DNA of 64,000 nt. It comes from Paramyrothecium sp. XJ0827. Its lineage: Eukaryota > Ascomycota > Sordariomycetes > Hypocreales > Stachybotryaceae. Location: positions 186,001 to 250,000 of the forward strand of contig JAJFPB010000013.1 of NCBI GenBank assembly GCA_020881915.1, in the 5' to 3' direction. The first letter of the stretch is position 1, and each line of letters opens with the position of its first letter. Positions 9,169-21,447 of this stretch are shown here, piece after piece. The translations under genes were made by a program, and so were the position numbers. The notes under the pieces are model-generated. The model saw only the letters and a list, made by a program, of their open reading frames with translations. It was not told where the DNA came from and searched no databases.

Positions 9169-11397
9169 TCAGAGAGGGAACTCTACGTCGACCGTATCAT
9201 CACCTTCTGACCTGCTGGCCCAAAGCTTTGCGTCTTTCCGCGCATCCTCCGCCGATTTTCTCAGAAGGGAGATGTGGGAGGCGTGGGATCGCAAACGGGG
9301 TGGGAGAGCGGCGGCGTGGTTCGTCCATATGTCGGTGATGTCCCCGTGGGTGTTGGAGAGGAAGTCATCCCAGGGCAGGAACAAGGCCAGATGGAGGACG
9401 GAGTTTCTAGGCACGTCAGTACTGGCTTGAAATCAGCATGGCGGGCTTCGAGGATACCGCCTAAAGTAGACTGGGTGCTCATCTTTGTGATCGTCGCTGA
9501 TGTATCCCTGGAGGATTGGCACCGCGTGCTCAAGGGGTTTTCGAAGCTTCTGGATCCAATTATCAGATTCTTGAGAGGGACCGTGAAGAGCAAAGTAGGT
9601 CTCATCCTCTTCTCGGTCGCGACGACGCTCGAGGCTAATCATGGACATGTAGTCATACAGGCATAGACCTCTGAGAAGCGGACCTCGATAGGCGTAGGCA
9701 TCTAGAGACAACAACGTCCGGCCGCTCTCTCTGAGGCCTATCGTCTCAGGGGTTCGTCAGCGTCCGCATCTTCTCCGGACTGGCGGCGAAGATGCAGCCA
9801 CCGTCGGAAGATGGACCAATACAGGGCGGTCAGGTTTATGAAAGACCACCGTGGCACGTTGGTAAAGTCAGTGTGATGGCCGAGCAGGTGGTAACAGACC
9901 TCCACGGCTGAGAGCTGTCTATCCGAAAATATTCGATTGGCCGTTCTCATTAAAAACTGTCGAGTTTGGTTGAGGACGGCTGAGGCTTGCGCGCCACGCT
10001 CTGGAGCCGATGCCTGACGCGTACCATCAGCCGACTGATGGAGCTGTCCCAGGACTTCGCCTGCGATGACGATGCGTTTCCACATCGGCGTATCCAACTT
10101 GGTGGCGTAGTTGGTTGGTGATGTAAAATACCATAGCCAGCCCCTTGGTCCTCGTCAGGATCATCGAGATGTCGTGGTTGTGGCGGAGGCCGATCGCCAT
10201 TGCCTTGTTGTATCGGTTGACCAGAGCGTGGTTCCTGCGGGTCTTGAGCAGGCCGTCCTCAGAGAAACCCGTCATGTCGACGATCTTCCACGGCGCTTTG
10301 AATCGACAAGCTGTCCGCCTGTATTTATCCGCATCCTGTCCAGTCAGCCCCTTTATGGAATACTTGATGCAGGTAAATGTGTGGGAGTGAACCTGGCTAC
10401 AGTAGGCAATGTAGTTGGACTCGTCGTCGAAGGCCGTAGTAAGAGCTTCGGTGCTCTTCATCATCTCCTCGACAGGCTGGATTGGCCTTCTTTCCTTCCG
10501 GATCGTCTGCCCAGCCTTCTCATCTAGGCATTCGTGAAAGACAGAGTCAACATAACGAATCACTCGGGCTCGGTACTCCTCTTGCTGGGGATCGGCCATG
10601 TCGTTGCAGAGCGATGGCAACTGTAGATTCCCATGGAGCCAGAGCAGTCCATGCAGGTGTAGGCTGCCTCGGTCGTTGGTTTCTACCGTTGCATAATAAT
10701 GACTGAATTTTCCAAAAACTGATTCCTTGCCTGCTTTGACGTAGTGGTCGAAAAACAGAGAAATCTCGCGGTGGAAGAAGATGACGGAGCTGACCGGATC
10801 CAGAGTGCTGAGGGCGATCCTGTCGTACCGTCCCCGAAGATTGGCCAGTAGTTCCTTCGCCATGTCGTAATCATGCAGCCTGTGGATCGAGAGCCTCATC
10901 TTGACGGGGTTGTTGATGTCGTTAGGGTTGATGGTAAACCAAATCGCAGGTGTGCCCGTCCAAACGATGAGTGACTGTATCTTCCTACGCATCAGCAGCC
11001 GAGTCTCGTTTGAGAGCGGCTGGGCGTGGCCAAATATGGACAGCTCGCGAAGCAAGAACGATACGTCATCATCTGTCGTCGTCTTGTTCTGGCGCATCTC
11101 CTCCTCGGCTCTCCTCAGTTGGTCTGCTGTCAGACTTTGGTAGACTTGCTCAGCTCTGTTGAAAGAATTCTTTGTCATCCGGACCACGCTGATGCGGCGG
11201 TTGGATGATCGGAGGAGGATGTTGAAGACGAGGAAACAGAATACCGGATGCGTGGCAAACCGACCGCCGTGTCGCTGGAGCACATACTTGGCCCAGTAGG
11301 CGAGCGAGTGGTTTGAAGGAGGGTTGTGGACGGGCTCCAAGGCGGGTTGTTGGCGGCTCTCCGTGTCGGTCATCGCCTTCGGACCCCCTTTCCCCAC
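9169..11397 (-). pseudogene. Helitron copy 2 Rep domain and linker (Y2 motif disrupted)
   Basis: The frame 10027-11397 (456 codons) holds the Helitron_like_N/HUH domain: HPVFCFLVFNILLRSSNRR, WFTINPNDINNPV, RGSLHLHGLLW (HUH). It reaches GLAMVFYITN and then leaves frame. The DNA at 10111-10118 shows a 4-bp tandem duplication (TTGG TTGG) compared with copy 1, placed between the first and second catalytic tyrosines. The sense resumes in 9738-10097 (MDTPMWKRI, SFINLTALYW), 9433-9714 (LDAYAYRGP, CLYDYMSMISL) and 9169-9414 (HLALFLPWDDF). As written, the nuclease would lack its second tyrosine and everything downstream. Confidence 0.85.
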
Positions 11398-11402
11398 GGG
11401 AA

Positions 11403-13029
11403 AAGCTTAGGGAACGTCCTTGGAAAGAAGTCCTCATGCAGATTGTCGGCGAAGTCGGAGCCCCGCTCCACGCGGATGAACGGCTGTTCTCCCGTAGTTT
11501 CTATATTCATGGCGCATGGCTGAGGGACCTCGTTATCTCGGCTTCCGCTTTTTGCATAGCGTCTGCTAGGAAGGATAGCTTATCGGCCTCCGAGAATGTG
11601 GCAGGCTCGTCAAGAGGAAACATGCCGGATGACGACGTCTCATAGACGACGTCGCTGGTAACATCGGTTTGGTCTTGGTCAAGAACAGAAGTGTCGAGTT
11701 CTCTAGGCGGGTGGCGCTCCTCTCCAGGATCGACTCGCGCTGAGTTGAGGAGTTCTTCAATACTTGTTGACTGGTTTTCCGGTAGCCCCTGTCTGTGGCC
11801 GGGACGATGTGGTCCGTCTGCGTCTTTTCAGCAACCGAGGGCTCTTCTCGTCGCATCATCTCAAGGATGTCGGTAGGGACGTTAGAGCTACCCTCGTACC
11901 GCCAACCGTCTATCTCGTCATGGTTGATTGCGACATGCTCGTAGAGGGGGTTGTTCTTCTGAAGCCATACCAGAGCATTCCTCACAACGGTCTTGCGGAC
12001 TTGAAGGAGATGGCCGACGTCTGTTGGGCTGGGCTTGCTGGAACCGCTCCAGGAGACGTGGATGTTTTCGATCGCCTCCAGTAACGGATGGGGAAGTACT
12101 GTCGCAACAAGGTCATCCACACCTTATTCGGAAACACGACGATGTGACCCTTCACGTGTTTCCTATAATTCAGGCCAGAAGGAGCCTTGTTGTCGACGGT
12201 GAACTTGGTAATGTACCCGAAAGGAGCCTGTAGGGCGATCAGCCTTTCCTCGACTGGGGAGAGGTCATCAAGCTCTTTTGGGTACCGGTGCTCGCATCCG
12301 ATATGCATGTTGTTGACTGAACAGGCCTTGGGTAGTTTTCCGTTCTGTAGACCAGCGCGACACTCGCGGCATACGCCGACCCGATACTCGCCGTCTTGTG
12401 GCAGGCACTTTGCGCACAGCTGAAGAGCCCTCGTTGCTTGCATCAAGGACGGGGTCAACTGGCTCTGCCACTGGGCCGTCGAGAGTTCCCCAGGAGCTGA
12501 CTTCCTATAACAGAAGACGCAATGAGCAATCGGTAGGGTGTTCTCATCCGTGAATGCTCGGTAGAATGACTTGGCCGCCTCCACTTGGATGGCAAGCGGG
12601 ACCTCGTTGCACCAGGATCTTGATACCGACGCCTCCTTTTTATCGCGAAAGCAAGTCTCATAGTGCTGCAGAACAGACTCGATCGACTTTCGTTGGAGCT
12701 CTGTGACCTCACCTATCGGACGCGGCCTCTTAGGGCGGCGGTCCGGCCGCGTGTCCGGTGGGGTCAAAAGGTCCTCTGCTTCTCTTGGTCGTTTTGAAGA
12801 AGGCGTTCGGGGGGTACGTTGTATCTGGTCTGATCTGGTTGGCCGCGGCACTCGCGCAGTCGAGGGTGGTGTTTGGGGGGGAGGCTGGATCCGGCCCGGT
12901 GTCGTTTGTCGCCGTGCTCCTGCAGCATTGGCCACCCTCTGGCGGGTTCGTTCTTCCCTACGCTGGCGTTCCAGGACCTCCAAGGTACGGTGCATCTCTT
13001 CTGGGGGGACCACATCCGGCTTGTTGTGA
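11403..13029 (-). pseudogene. Helitron copy 2 N-terminal block (cysteine-rich)
   Basis: The frame starting near 13003 (MHRTLEVLERQRREE) carries a proline/arginine-rich part. Then come CVFCYRK, CAKCL, CRECR, CEHRYPKELDDLSPVEERL and KGHIVVFPNK. It breaks at 12119-12122, where a 2-bp (AC) tandem duplication shifts the frame. The sense continues in 11566-12120 (DLVATVLPHP, NIHVSWSGSSKPS, TDHIVPATDRG) and, after another break near 11780, in a frame with EQPFIRVERG, FADNLH and FPKLFPWG at about 11400-11510. Frames open further upstream to 13241, but that part shows no similarity to copy 1, so I do not include it. Confidence 0.7.
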
Positions 13030-13403
13030 TGTTCAGTAATAGCGATTCCGGTCAGGCCACGCCAGCCAGTGCCGGCGATACGACTCCATGCGTGGAGGCG
13101 TGGAGGCGTGGAAGAGTTCACGAACTCGGGTAGCATATGAAAGTGACCTCCTATACTGAGGTAGGCGATCATGCATTCGCGCGGGCTGCGACGAGCAGCT
13201 GTTTCATGCGGTAGCATTGCCAAAAAGTGTGGCAGTCGCATGAATCTGGGGATGTTCCAATCGCTATGATGTCTTCATTTGGCCAAGGGCAGTGGCTGTA
13301 TAAGAAAGGCGGGCGATGCGGGTGTCCCGAGTTGGCTTTTCCATTCGAAATTCCCTCTTCCCTCTTCTCTTCTCTTCTCTTCTCTAATATCCGACTAGGA
13401 GTT
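13030..13403. other. Intergenic, with a TTCTC tract
   Basis: No gene is supported. A CT-rich run (repeats of TTCTC, about 13362-13386) lies just upstream of the ATG at 13404 and would suit a fungal promoter or 5' leader. A short tandem GTGGAGGC repeat occurs near 13090-13110. Confidence 0.4.
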
Positions 13404-13971
13404 ATGTACGCGCTGGTTCGCTTGGCACCCTCATTTCCCGTCGTTGCCGAATCTAGAAGTGAAGCAGCTGTCTATGGACTCCGATTTGGTCTGAAAATCG
13501 AGTACGATATCAGTCTCCCTTGCGTCCAATATGGCAGGACGACCACCATCGAGCCAGGGCCACGGGCAAACTTCCTGAACCCTCTGGGCGTACAGTTCTT
13601 CTCCAGCCTAGAAGGGCTCGAGGTAATCACTTCGGCCGATAGGCAGCTCATTCGAGGTCACAATCTCGTCGGAGCGGTTCGCCTGCAGTTTGTTAGGCCG
13701 TCGTACTTTGACGAGCAAGGGGGAGCATGCGGAACTCCTTGACGGGCGAAACGACCTCGACATACCATTGTCAATGCATGTGTACCCTTTCCCCAACATT
13801 GAAGAGTGGGACGGCCAATGGTTCTTCTTCGACGTGCAGCTCCACCCTTACCAACTGCAGTTCCGTCGCAAAGTCGTAGATGGGGACGAGTCGGTCGTCG
13901 GGTCGTGGGAAATCTCGTATGGAAAGCTGGCACAGGTCCGTGGACAGATGTGTTTCCAACCGTATGGATAG
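13404..13971 (+). other. Unrecognised degenerate coding-like region
   Basis: From ATG 13404 a frame runs through MYALVRLAPSFPVV and NPLGVQFFSSLEGLEV to a TGA near 13741. The sense appears to continue in an overlapping frame (13690-13971: GEHAELLDGRND, PNIEEWDGQWFFFDVQLH) after a one-base shift near 13715. The minus strand is also open here (13771-14016, 13608-13799), so strand is not certain. I do not recognise a family and see no signal peptide or transmembrane run. It could be a decayed host gene or a Helitron-carried fragment. Confidence 0.3.
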
Positions 13972-14047
13972 CCTCCATCTATGTAGCCCCTTCCAGGCTC
14001 TCCTCGTTTTAGGCACTAATTAATATCGCAGCGTTGCAGAGAGGTCT

Positions 14048-14660
14048 TTGAGGCATACGGGCAGTTTCTTCCCCACCATCGCTCCCCGCGCTAGCTTTCA
14101 AGGACCCATCGACACGACGACGTTGAGGTTCAAAGCCGGCTCTTTGTCGGAAGACCAGCTAAAGTGCTGCGGCTTTGTCCAATGCCAAACATACCTGGCG
14201 CCGCCCGTGACAATGACCCGCCTTTCAAGGGGGTCGGGCATTCCACATACTGGCGTACATGCCGTACAATCAACAACCATGGAAGAGTCGGATCGGCTGG
14301 ATGAAAAACTCGGCCGAAGGTGGCTTTGTAGCCAGAAAGTGGGTGTACGGAAGGGGAAGCATTATCGGCGTGCTGAATGCCGCACTGCTTGAGAAGGAGC
14401 CAGAACCCGGACAGGACGTCTTGGTCGTTCTTGTTGACGAGTTTGGTTTTACCTCGAGGGCAACCTTCGACAGCGGTGGCAGTACCGGCAGCGGTCTTTC
14501 GCCGCAGAAGACGAGACCAGAGCCGGGAATGGGTCGAAGCCCCTTCAGCAGCAGCCCGGTCGGCCCCTCCTCGAGACGACCCTCGGCGCCGCCCAGTGCT
14601 GGGAAGGTAAAAGAGAGATCAGGGGAGAGGCATTGGAGGAGGCGGAATCCTCAACAATAA
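14048..14660 (+). other. Unrecognised open frames, possible decayed gene
   Basis: Two overlapping plus-strand frames occur: 14048-14392 (contains CCGFVQCQTYLAPP) and 14259-14660 (contains RKWVYGRGSIIGVLNAAL and DVLVVLVDEFGFTSR). The second ends in a serine/proline/arginine-rich tail. The composition looks coding, but there is no domain I can name. A single shift near 14300 would join them. It may belong with 13404-13971 as one broken gene. Confidence 0.25.
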
Positions 14661-15131
14661 CGAAGCGGCTCTTCGCATCGCAACAAGGTTCCACATTGGA
14701 TAGCAAAAAGGGGATTGTATAGGTATGTGGTTAATTACAATGAGGAAAAGGCCCACTAAATAAAACTTACTCTCACCGGCAGAAACAGAATCGTCAGTGA
14801 CGGTTTCGACAGGATCCGAAGAGAATGAGGCACCGAACCAAGGCGGAAATCCCCTGAAGCGAGGCACAGGTTCCGGCAGAGATGGCACGCCGAGGAAGAG
14901 AGTGAGCTCGTGGAAGGTGCAGGATGCCCATGAAACATAGGTTAGGGTGATTTCTTCCGCGCAATATCTCCTGCTGTGATACGAGAGAGAATTGATGACG
15001 GCCTTTGGGGGTAGGATAGGGAACCCGGAGAGGGCGCAGGTCGGCTGGCTGTCGTTTATGACGCTCTCCTGGTTGTGGATCAGTGATTTGTGGCGTATAC
15101 AGATTCTTGGTGGCTCTTCAGGTGTGGCTCT
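14619..15131 (-). other. Open minus-strand frame, possible exon
   Basis: The minus strand is open from 15131 (after a TGA at 15132-15134) to 14619 without an in-frame ATG. The stretch 14775-15100 reads like coding sequence (FPILPPKAVINSLSYHS, FHELTLFLGVPSLPEP, FRGFPPWFG). It is followed by a GTAAGT donor-like site near 14762-14767. It could be an internal exon of a gene read leftwards, antisense to the open frame at 14259-14660. No family recognised. Confidence 0.25.
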
Positions 15132-15639
15132 TCAGGTGCGGCGTAAGTGGCAGTGAAATTAAGGCGTCTTCTGTGGCGGTGAAGCTAGTGGCGGTGCTGG
15201 TGTGGCGTCAGGGGGTTGGCTTCCGAGGGGGCGGAAGGAAGAGCCTTTCGTCTCTTCGTTCCTCAAGGCACGCCTTGCGGGCGGCCGAGTGGCGGCCCTG
15301 CCTGTGGGCATATCGGGCGTGCTACGCTGTAACTAGCTAAAGGGAAGGTCATTACATGTAGCAAGTCAATAGAGAAGTAAAACGAGAGAAACCCCGTAGT
15401 CCAATCTTGATGATAATCAACCGTCCTTCTCCGTCAGTGGATACTTGAACCAATGGCGTTTGAACCTAATCCTACTAATATCTACCTAGTAGGTAACCAG
15501 GGATCAAAACGGTGATGTGAGAGTTTGGACTCAGTACATCAAGGTACCTAGCCCTGCTTTAGGTTACCCCGCGAGCAGGTGATTACTGATGATCGGACGC
15601 CGAACTATACCTAAGTAGGTACCTACGGTACGTGAACCT
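15132..15639. other. GC-normal margin of the AT-rich block
   Basis: No gene is supported. Bases 15230-15275 resemble 5973-6020. Composition changes sharply to TA-rich at about 15640. Confidence 0.5.
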
Positions 15640-17577
15640 TACTTTACGATTCTTTCTTATTCTTCTAGGGATTCTATTTCTCTAAGCTATTAAAGTATTA
15701 ATAAAAATCGTATAAGAATTAGTTTTTATACTAACTAATATTCTTTAGCCTTTATATATTATAGAGATCTTAATTTATTAAGTTATAAATAAGAACTATA
15801 GTTTATTTATAAAAGTTATCTTGGTTCTTTTAGAGGTCTTCTTAATTTTCTTTAAAATATTTTATACTATATTTACTTTACCTTACTTTGTAATTATAAT
15901 TTATATAATTTAATACAAGTAGAATTTTCTTGTAGTCCTTTTAGAACTTATAGTAAGCCCCTTTAAAGATATAATCTAGGTTCTTTAGCTAATTAATATA
16001 CTTTTAAAGTATTGTTTTATAATTAAGCCAGGTAATATTCTTAATTCTAATTTTCATATTACTATTACTTAAAAATACGTCTAATAATTATTATATTTTA
16101 AATAGTAATATTAATTATTTATAGCCTATATAATAAGGCCTAGCTCCTATAGTAAAGCTACCTTCTATTCTTATAAGTCTTATAGTATCTTTAATTATAT
16201 TGGTTACTATAAAGTTATAGCTATAAGGTCCTGAATAAAGAATGTAATTAGATTTTATAATTATTTCTTCTATATATATAATAAGATTTTCTTATAGAGT
16301 TATAATAAGGGGATCTATAGTTTTTATAGACTTATTATTTATAGTTACTTATATTCTCTTTAGTATTATTTTCTCTAAGTAACTAATAAGAGAAGCTTTA
16401 GAATTATTATAACTAACCAGGTAATTAGGTAAAGAGGTACTATATAATCTATTATAGCTATTTTATTATAGAGATTAAAGCTTATTAGCTTTTATATATT
16501 TTATAGTAATATATTACTAATTACCTATTAATAGTATAGTATTATATAATCCTAGCTTAGGGGTTCTATATAATAATTTTTTATTTTTGTAAGTAATAAA
16601 ATTAGTATTATAAATTTAGTAATCCTCTTAGGTACTAAGAATAAAAGACCTATTATTACTACTATTACTTAGATTATATAATATACTATATAAATCATTT
16701 AGCTACATATAGTAACTTTTATAGACTTTAAGTAATATATATTATTATATAATACGAACTTAATTTATCTTTATAGCTATAGATTAAATAAAATAATTAA
16801 TCTTATAGGAAATAGATATTATTAATTAAAATAAATTAGACTTACTGAACTATTTCCTATAATAATAAGAGCTTTAATTTATTTTATACTTTTTTACTTT
16901 TTTTTATATATATTACTAATTTTTTTCCTCTAAGCCTTATTAGACCTTTTTTCGTTATATTAATTAGCTATATTTTAAATATAACTTAGTCTCTATCTCT
17001 TAGCTAGATCTATTGTACTTTTCTTTAATTACTAGATCTTATTAATAAGTAAGCTATTTTTTAATATTTTCTTTAGCTATAACTTAGGCTTTTATATATT
17101 TAGGATTTAATTAATATATAAAAATACTTATAGGTTTTAAGGGGTCCTTATTTATAGATTGTAAAGTAGATTCTAGTCTCTTAAAAGATATTTTAAGGAT
17201 TAATTATTACTAAGATTATAGAATAGATTATGTAATTAGTTTAATTGCCTATAGTAATTTATATAAACTTTAGGTAATATGTATTATTATATAACAAGAA
17301 ATTAGTTTATCTTTATAGCTATAAGTAGGATTAAGTAAAATAATTAATCTTATAATAAGCTTCTTAGGGAATAGATATTATTTATTAAAGCAAGTTAAAT
17401 TTATTTAATTATGTCCTATAATAATAAGAGCCTTGGGGACTCTATTTTATATCTTTTTAAAATTTCTTCTTTATATTATTAACTTCCTTTCTCTAAGCCT
17501 TATTAGGCTTTTCTCTTATATATTAATTAATTATAATTTAAATATAACTTAGTTTCTACTTCTTGGCTAGATCTATA
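15640..17577. repeat. RIP-degraded repeats, unclassified
   Basis: Extreme TA-rich sequence without coding potential. Two direct copies of one repeat lie side by side (about 16660-17200 and 17220-17577). They share TTAGCTA..ATAGTAA, TAATAATAAGAGC, CTCTAAGCCTTATTAG and TAAATATAACTTAGT landmarks. The second copy is interrupted by the hAT element at 17578. Inverted copies recur at about 23800-24060 and 25200-25680. The landmark TAGGTACTAAGAATAAAAGA (near 16627) recurs near 27198 and 28643. The parent element is not recognisable. Confidence 0.75.
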
Positions 17578-17759
17578 CAGGCTTGGGAAGATTAGTTAAC
17601 TAAAAATTAGTTATTCTGAATAACTAATGAATAACTAATTTTTATTCTAACTAATTTTTATTCACCTAAGTTTTTAGTTAACTAATAACTAAATTTTAGT
17701 TACCTACTAAATTATATATAATATAAATATAATATATAATATAGCCCTAAATATACTAT

Positions 17760-18150
17760 AAAATAAAGCTATATATATATATAGACCTATAAATATTTAT
17801 ATAAATCTTTTATATAATTATAATATATATAATCCTTTCTAATTATTATATATATATATATAATAGCTAGATATAGTACTTTTAAAATTAGATAATTCGT
17901 AAAGCTCTAATTCGCTCTAAATTGCACTTTAGTTTAAATAGCTATATATCTAGCTATAGAAAATATATATAGACCTATAAATATTTATATAAATCTTTTA
18001 TAAAATTACAATATAGATATTTATTTCTAATTATTATATATATATATATATAATAGCTAGATATAGTACTTTTAAAATTAGATAATTCCTAAAGCTCTAA
18101 TTCGCTCTAAACTGCACTTTAAGTTAAATAGCTATATAACTAGCTATAAA
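17760..18150. repeat. hAT left subterminal repeats, two units of ~191 bp
   Basis: The segment with GATATAGTACTTTTAAAATT and TAAAGCTCTAATTCGCTCTA occurs at about 17867 and again 191 bp later. Inverted copies lie at the right end of the element. Such arrays are plausible transposase binding sites. Confidence 0.75.
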
Positions 18151-18209
18151 AATACTATAAAAATGTTATAAAAATACTATAAAATAGGGAAGATAATAAC
18201 TATATAATA

Positions 18210-18711
18210 CTAATTTAAATCCTCCTTTAAACTCTTAAAATCCCTATATTTCCAGCTCTTTAATAATATTAATTCTCTAACTGTATCTGAATATAATCGA
18301 GACCTTTGCTTAGTAATAATATTATTACTAGTAGAAAACATAGCCTCAATAGCAGCAGATGTAGCCGGAATAGCTAGATAATGCCTAGCTAATATAGATA
18401 ATATAGGAAATCGATCAATATATAATTTCCACCAAGCTAATATATCAGTCTATATAATAGTTAATAAAAATAAAATAATAATAGTAATAAAATAGGGAAA
18501 AATAGAGGAAAATAATATAAATAACTTACATGCTTAGGAACACATTCATCTTTAAAATATAAAGATAATTCATCACTATTATTAGTATTATCTATATATA
18601 ATTCATCTTCTAAGGCAGGCGTAGAGCCTTTAGAAGATATAGGCCTAGGGCTATTATCTGCTAGTTCATCAAAAGATATAGCAGTATTAGAAGACCCTTT
18701 AAGCCTATAAA

Positions 18712-18763
<52 letters not shown>

Positions 18764-20150
18764 GGAATTTACTTACTTATTATATTCTGCTGTAATTAGC
18801 TTAATAGCATCTGACTTAATAGAAGAATAATGGTATAATATTTCCCTAGGTTCAAAATGCCGTAATCGATGCCTAGGATCCAATATAAGGGCTATTATAT
18901 AGGATTTATAGCTAGTAAGACCCTTAGGGCCCCTAGCTACTAGCTTATTAGGGAAATATTTCTCTAATTTAGCTAGGCCCTTAGAAATAGAGGATCCTAA
19001 ATGGGTAAAAAAGTCCCCCTATATATAAAAATAATAATAATAAAAGTAATAGTAATAATAATAAGAAAATAACTTACATATTCCTTATAATTAGGATTAG
19101 TGACCATTTTAGTACAGTTTTCCTTATATCGATTTAAATCCTTATATAATAGATATATATATAAGAGACTTTCTGGAAGTGTTGTATATAGCTGGCCTTG
19201 TAATATTTCTGAAGGCCTTAAAAAACCCTAAATAGGTCGGCTAGGGCCCGGGTTTTTTCCCAGTCAATTTTAGTTAGGAATATATTTTTAAATTCCTTAT
19301 TAGTAGTATTCCTATATATATAGGAAAGAGGCTCTTTTAATTTAATAGTAGCCTCAAGCATAAAAAAAGTCGAATTCCAACGGGTTACTATATCTATATA
19401 ATATTATTAGTAATTATATTATAATATATATAAGGAAATTAGAAATAACTTACCTATAGGAATCCGTTGTTTTTTAGTTTCTAAGGTATTAGAATCCTTA
19501 TATTTTAAAATAGCCTCTTCTAATAGTTTTCTAGGCTCTTGACTATATTTTATAAGAGAAGCTATTCGACGAATTCGGCTTAGAAGATCTATATATAATA
19601 GATATTAGTAAATATATAAATATATATATATATAATAATTATTATATATATAAATTAATAAAGGGGAAAAAATATAGAAAATAATATACCTTTTAATTCT
19701 AAATCTTCTATTTCTGCTGCTAGGTCTCTATTTAATTCATCTATAGTTGAATGAATATAAATAGATAAATTAGTAGCTGTTTTTTCGGATAATAGAAAAT
19801 CCGATAATATATCTTGTGCTACTAAATTAATTATATGTGCTGTACATCGAATATCGGCCTCAAAAGTCGTTGATTTTCCGGTTATATTTAAATTCGATTT
19901 ATATGCTTGTAAAAACGTATTATTATTCGTAGCATTATCTCTAGTAATACTATAATATAATTAGTTATATATAATATATATATATATATATTATAATATA
20001 TATAATAAATAATAAAGAAATAGAAAGCTTACCTTAAAATCGTAAATTCAGTAATACTAGAATAAGGGGATAAGGCAAATAGGAATTCCTTATAAATATT
20101 AAGGCCTGTATGAGCCTCTTGAAGCTCATTAAAACCTATATAATAGTTAG

Positions 20151-20196
<46 letters not shown>

Positions 20197-21447
20197 ATAA
20201 TATAATAATATAATAGTAAATAATATAATAAAATAAATAACATACTTATAAGCTTATAATATAAGGTAAAATTACTATCTAGGAAAATAGCAATAATTCC
20301 TAGATAGGAAGCCCCTGTATTTGAAGACCATATATCAAATGTTAGGGAAAATGCCCCATTAGTTCGAATATTATCTTCGAATTGGCTATTTAGGGCCCTA
20401 AGGCCTTTTTCGAAGGTATCAGATAATAATAATCGTATTTTCTTCCTATTAATAATAGGGGCCTCACTAAATAGATATATATATTAGCTTATATATAATA
20501 AACTAAGTAAATAAAAATAATTATAGTAATTTAGGAGATATAGGGTAGTGATTAAGGAATTATATATAGGGAAGTGTATATATAATTAATATAAAAATCC
20601 TTACTTACCTATTATAATAGGATAATAGGCTTTGAAAAGCCGGTGAATCCATTATATTAAAAGAGATATTATTTTCTATAAGGAAATTTAGGACCCTATT
20701 AAGGGCTTCCTTTTCAGAAAATCGATTTGCTATAGCTATAATATCCCTAGGGCGTTTACTAGGGGTTTGAGGTATTGTAGAGCTAGTAGCAGTTGGGCTT
20801 GATAGGTCGGCTTCTATATTAAATTAGTATATATATATATATATATATTATATTATATTATATAGGAAATAGGGAAAATAAAATATAACTTACTTCTTTT
20901 TCTAACTGATTCTGATTTTTTATTATAGGCGATTTCAGGGTGATTATTTTGATAATGCCTAGCTAGATTTGAATGCATTAAGTTTAATTTCCTAGCTTTA
21001 TAAGTAGCTTGAAAATTACACCTAGATATATATATATATTAGTATATAATAATAAAGCTTTATATATATATAGAAAAGAAAAGAAAATATAATAAAGAAA
21101 TAAATAACTTACATAGTGCATTTACATAGGACCTCTCTTTCCTTATTATTATTATAAGGTAAAAGAGCCCTAGTAAATAGATTATTTGTAAATATATATG
21201 CTGATGTAGGTGCTAGCTGATATTTAGGGTCGAAATAGGTCGCTATTGCAGCTGCCGAGCTACTAGTAGTAGATGTAGGGGCCCTAGGGGTCTCAGGGGC
21301 CCTAGGGGTCTCTTCTAGGTCCCTACTAGAATTAAATTCTATAAGGGAAATAGTTGAGGCCTCTATAGGGTCCGTAATTAGCTGGGTATCAGGCATAGAG
21401 GCCTCAGAGCCACTAATAGATTGAAGGTCATCTGAATAGTTAGACAT
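18210..21447 (-). CDS. hAT transposase, 11 exons, one frame break
   Basis: Exons read from GTAAGT-type donors and TATAG-type acceptors: 21447-21113, 21021-20894, 20813-20609, 20466-20246, 20135-20033, 19949-19690, 19588-19454, 19393-19078, 19018-18777, 18704-18530, 18449-18210. I translated all joints and phase is kept. The protein is about 786 residues. It has a BED zinc finger spanning exons 1-2 (CTMC then HSNLARHYQNNH), the RNase H-like start SLTFDIWSSNTGASYLG, SITRDNATNN, RCTAHIINLVAQ, DIVTRWNSTFF and LILDPRHRLRHF. It ends with the C-terminal dimerisation domain (ARHYLAIPATSAAIEAMFST). The only defect is in exon 8: six A at 19220-19225 where seven are needed. Introns are almost pure AT tracts, which is why simple ORF searches show only exon 1. 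Confidence 0.88.

Larger units (their letters stand above)
7080..13029 (-). mobile_element. Helitron copy 2, whole RepHel coding span
   Basis: A second Helitron in the same orientation as copy 1 has the full coding order: N-terminal cysteine block, Rep, linker, PIF1 helicase through to a stop at 7080-7082. It is diverged from copy 1 at most third positions and many residues, so it is not a recent duplicate. The ends were not found: no clear TC or CTRR with hairpin. It has at least seven frame breaks, only one of which (the FPWG motif) is shared with copy 1. Confidence 0.85.

Noticed and set aside
206..13241. Numerous plus-strand frames across the Helitrons
   Set aside because: They are antisense shadows of the minus-strand RepHel frames, whose motifs are recognisable in order.
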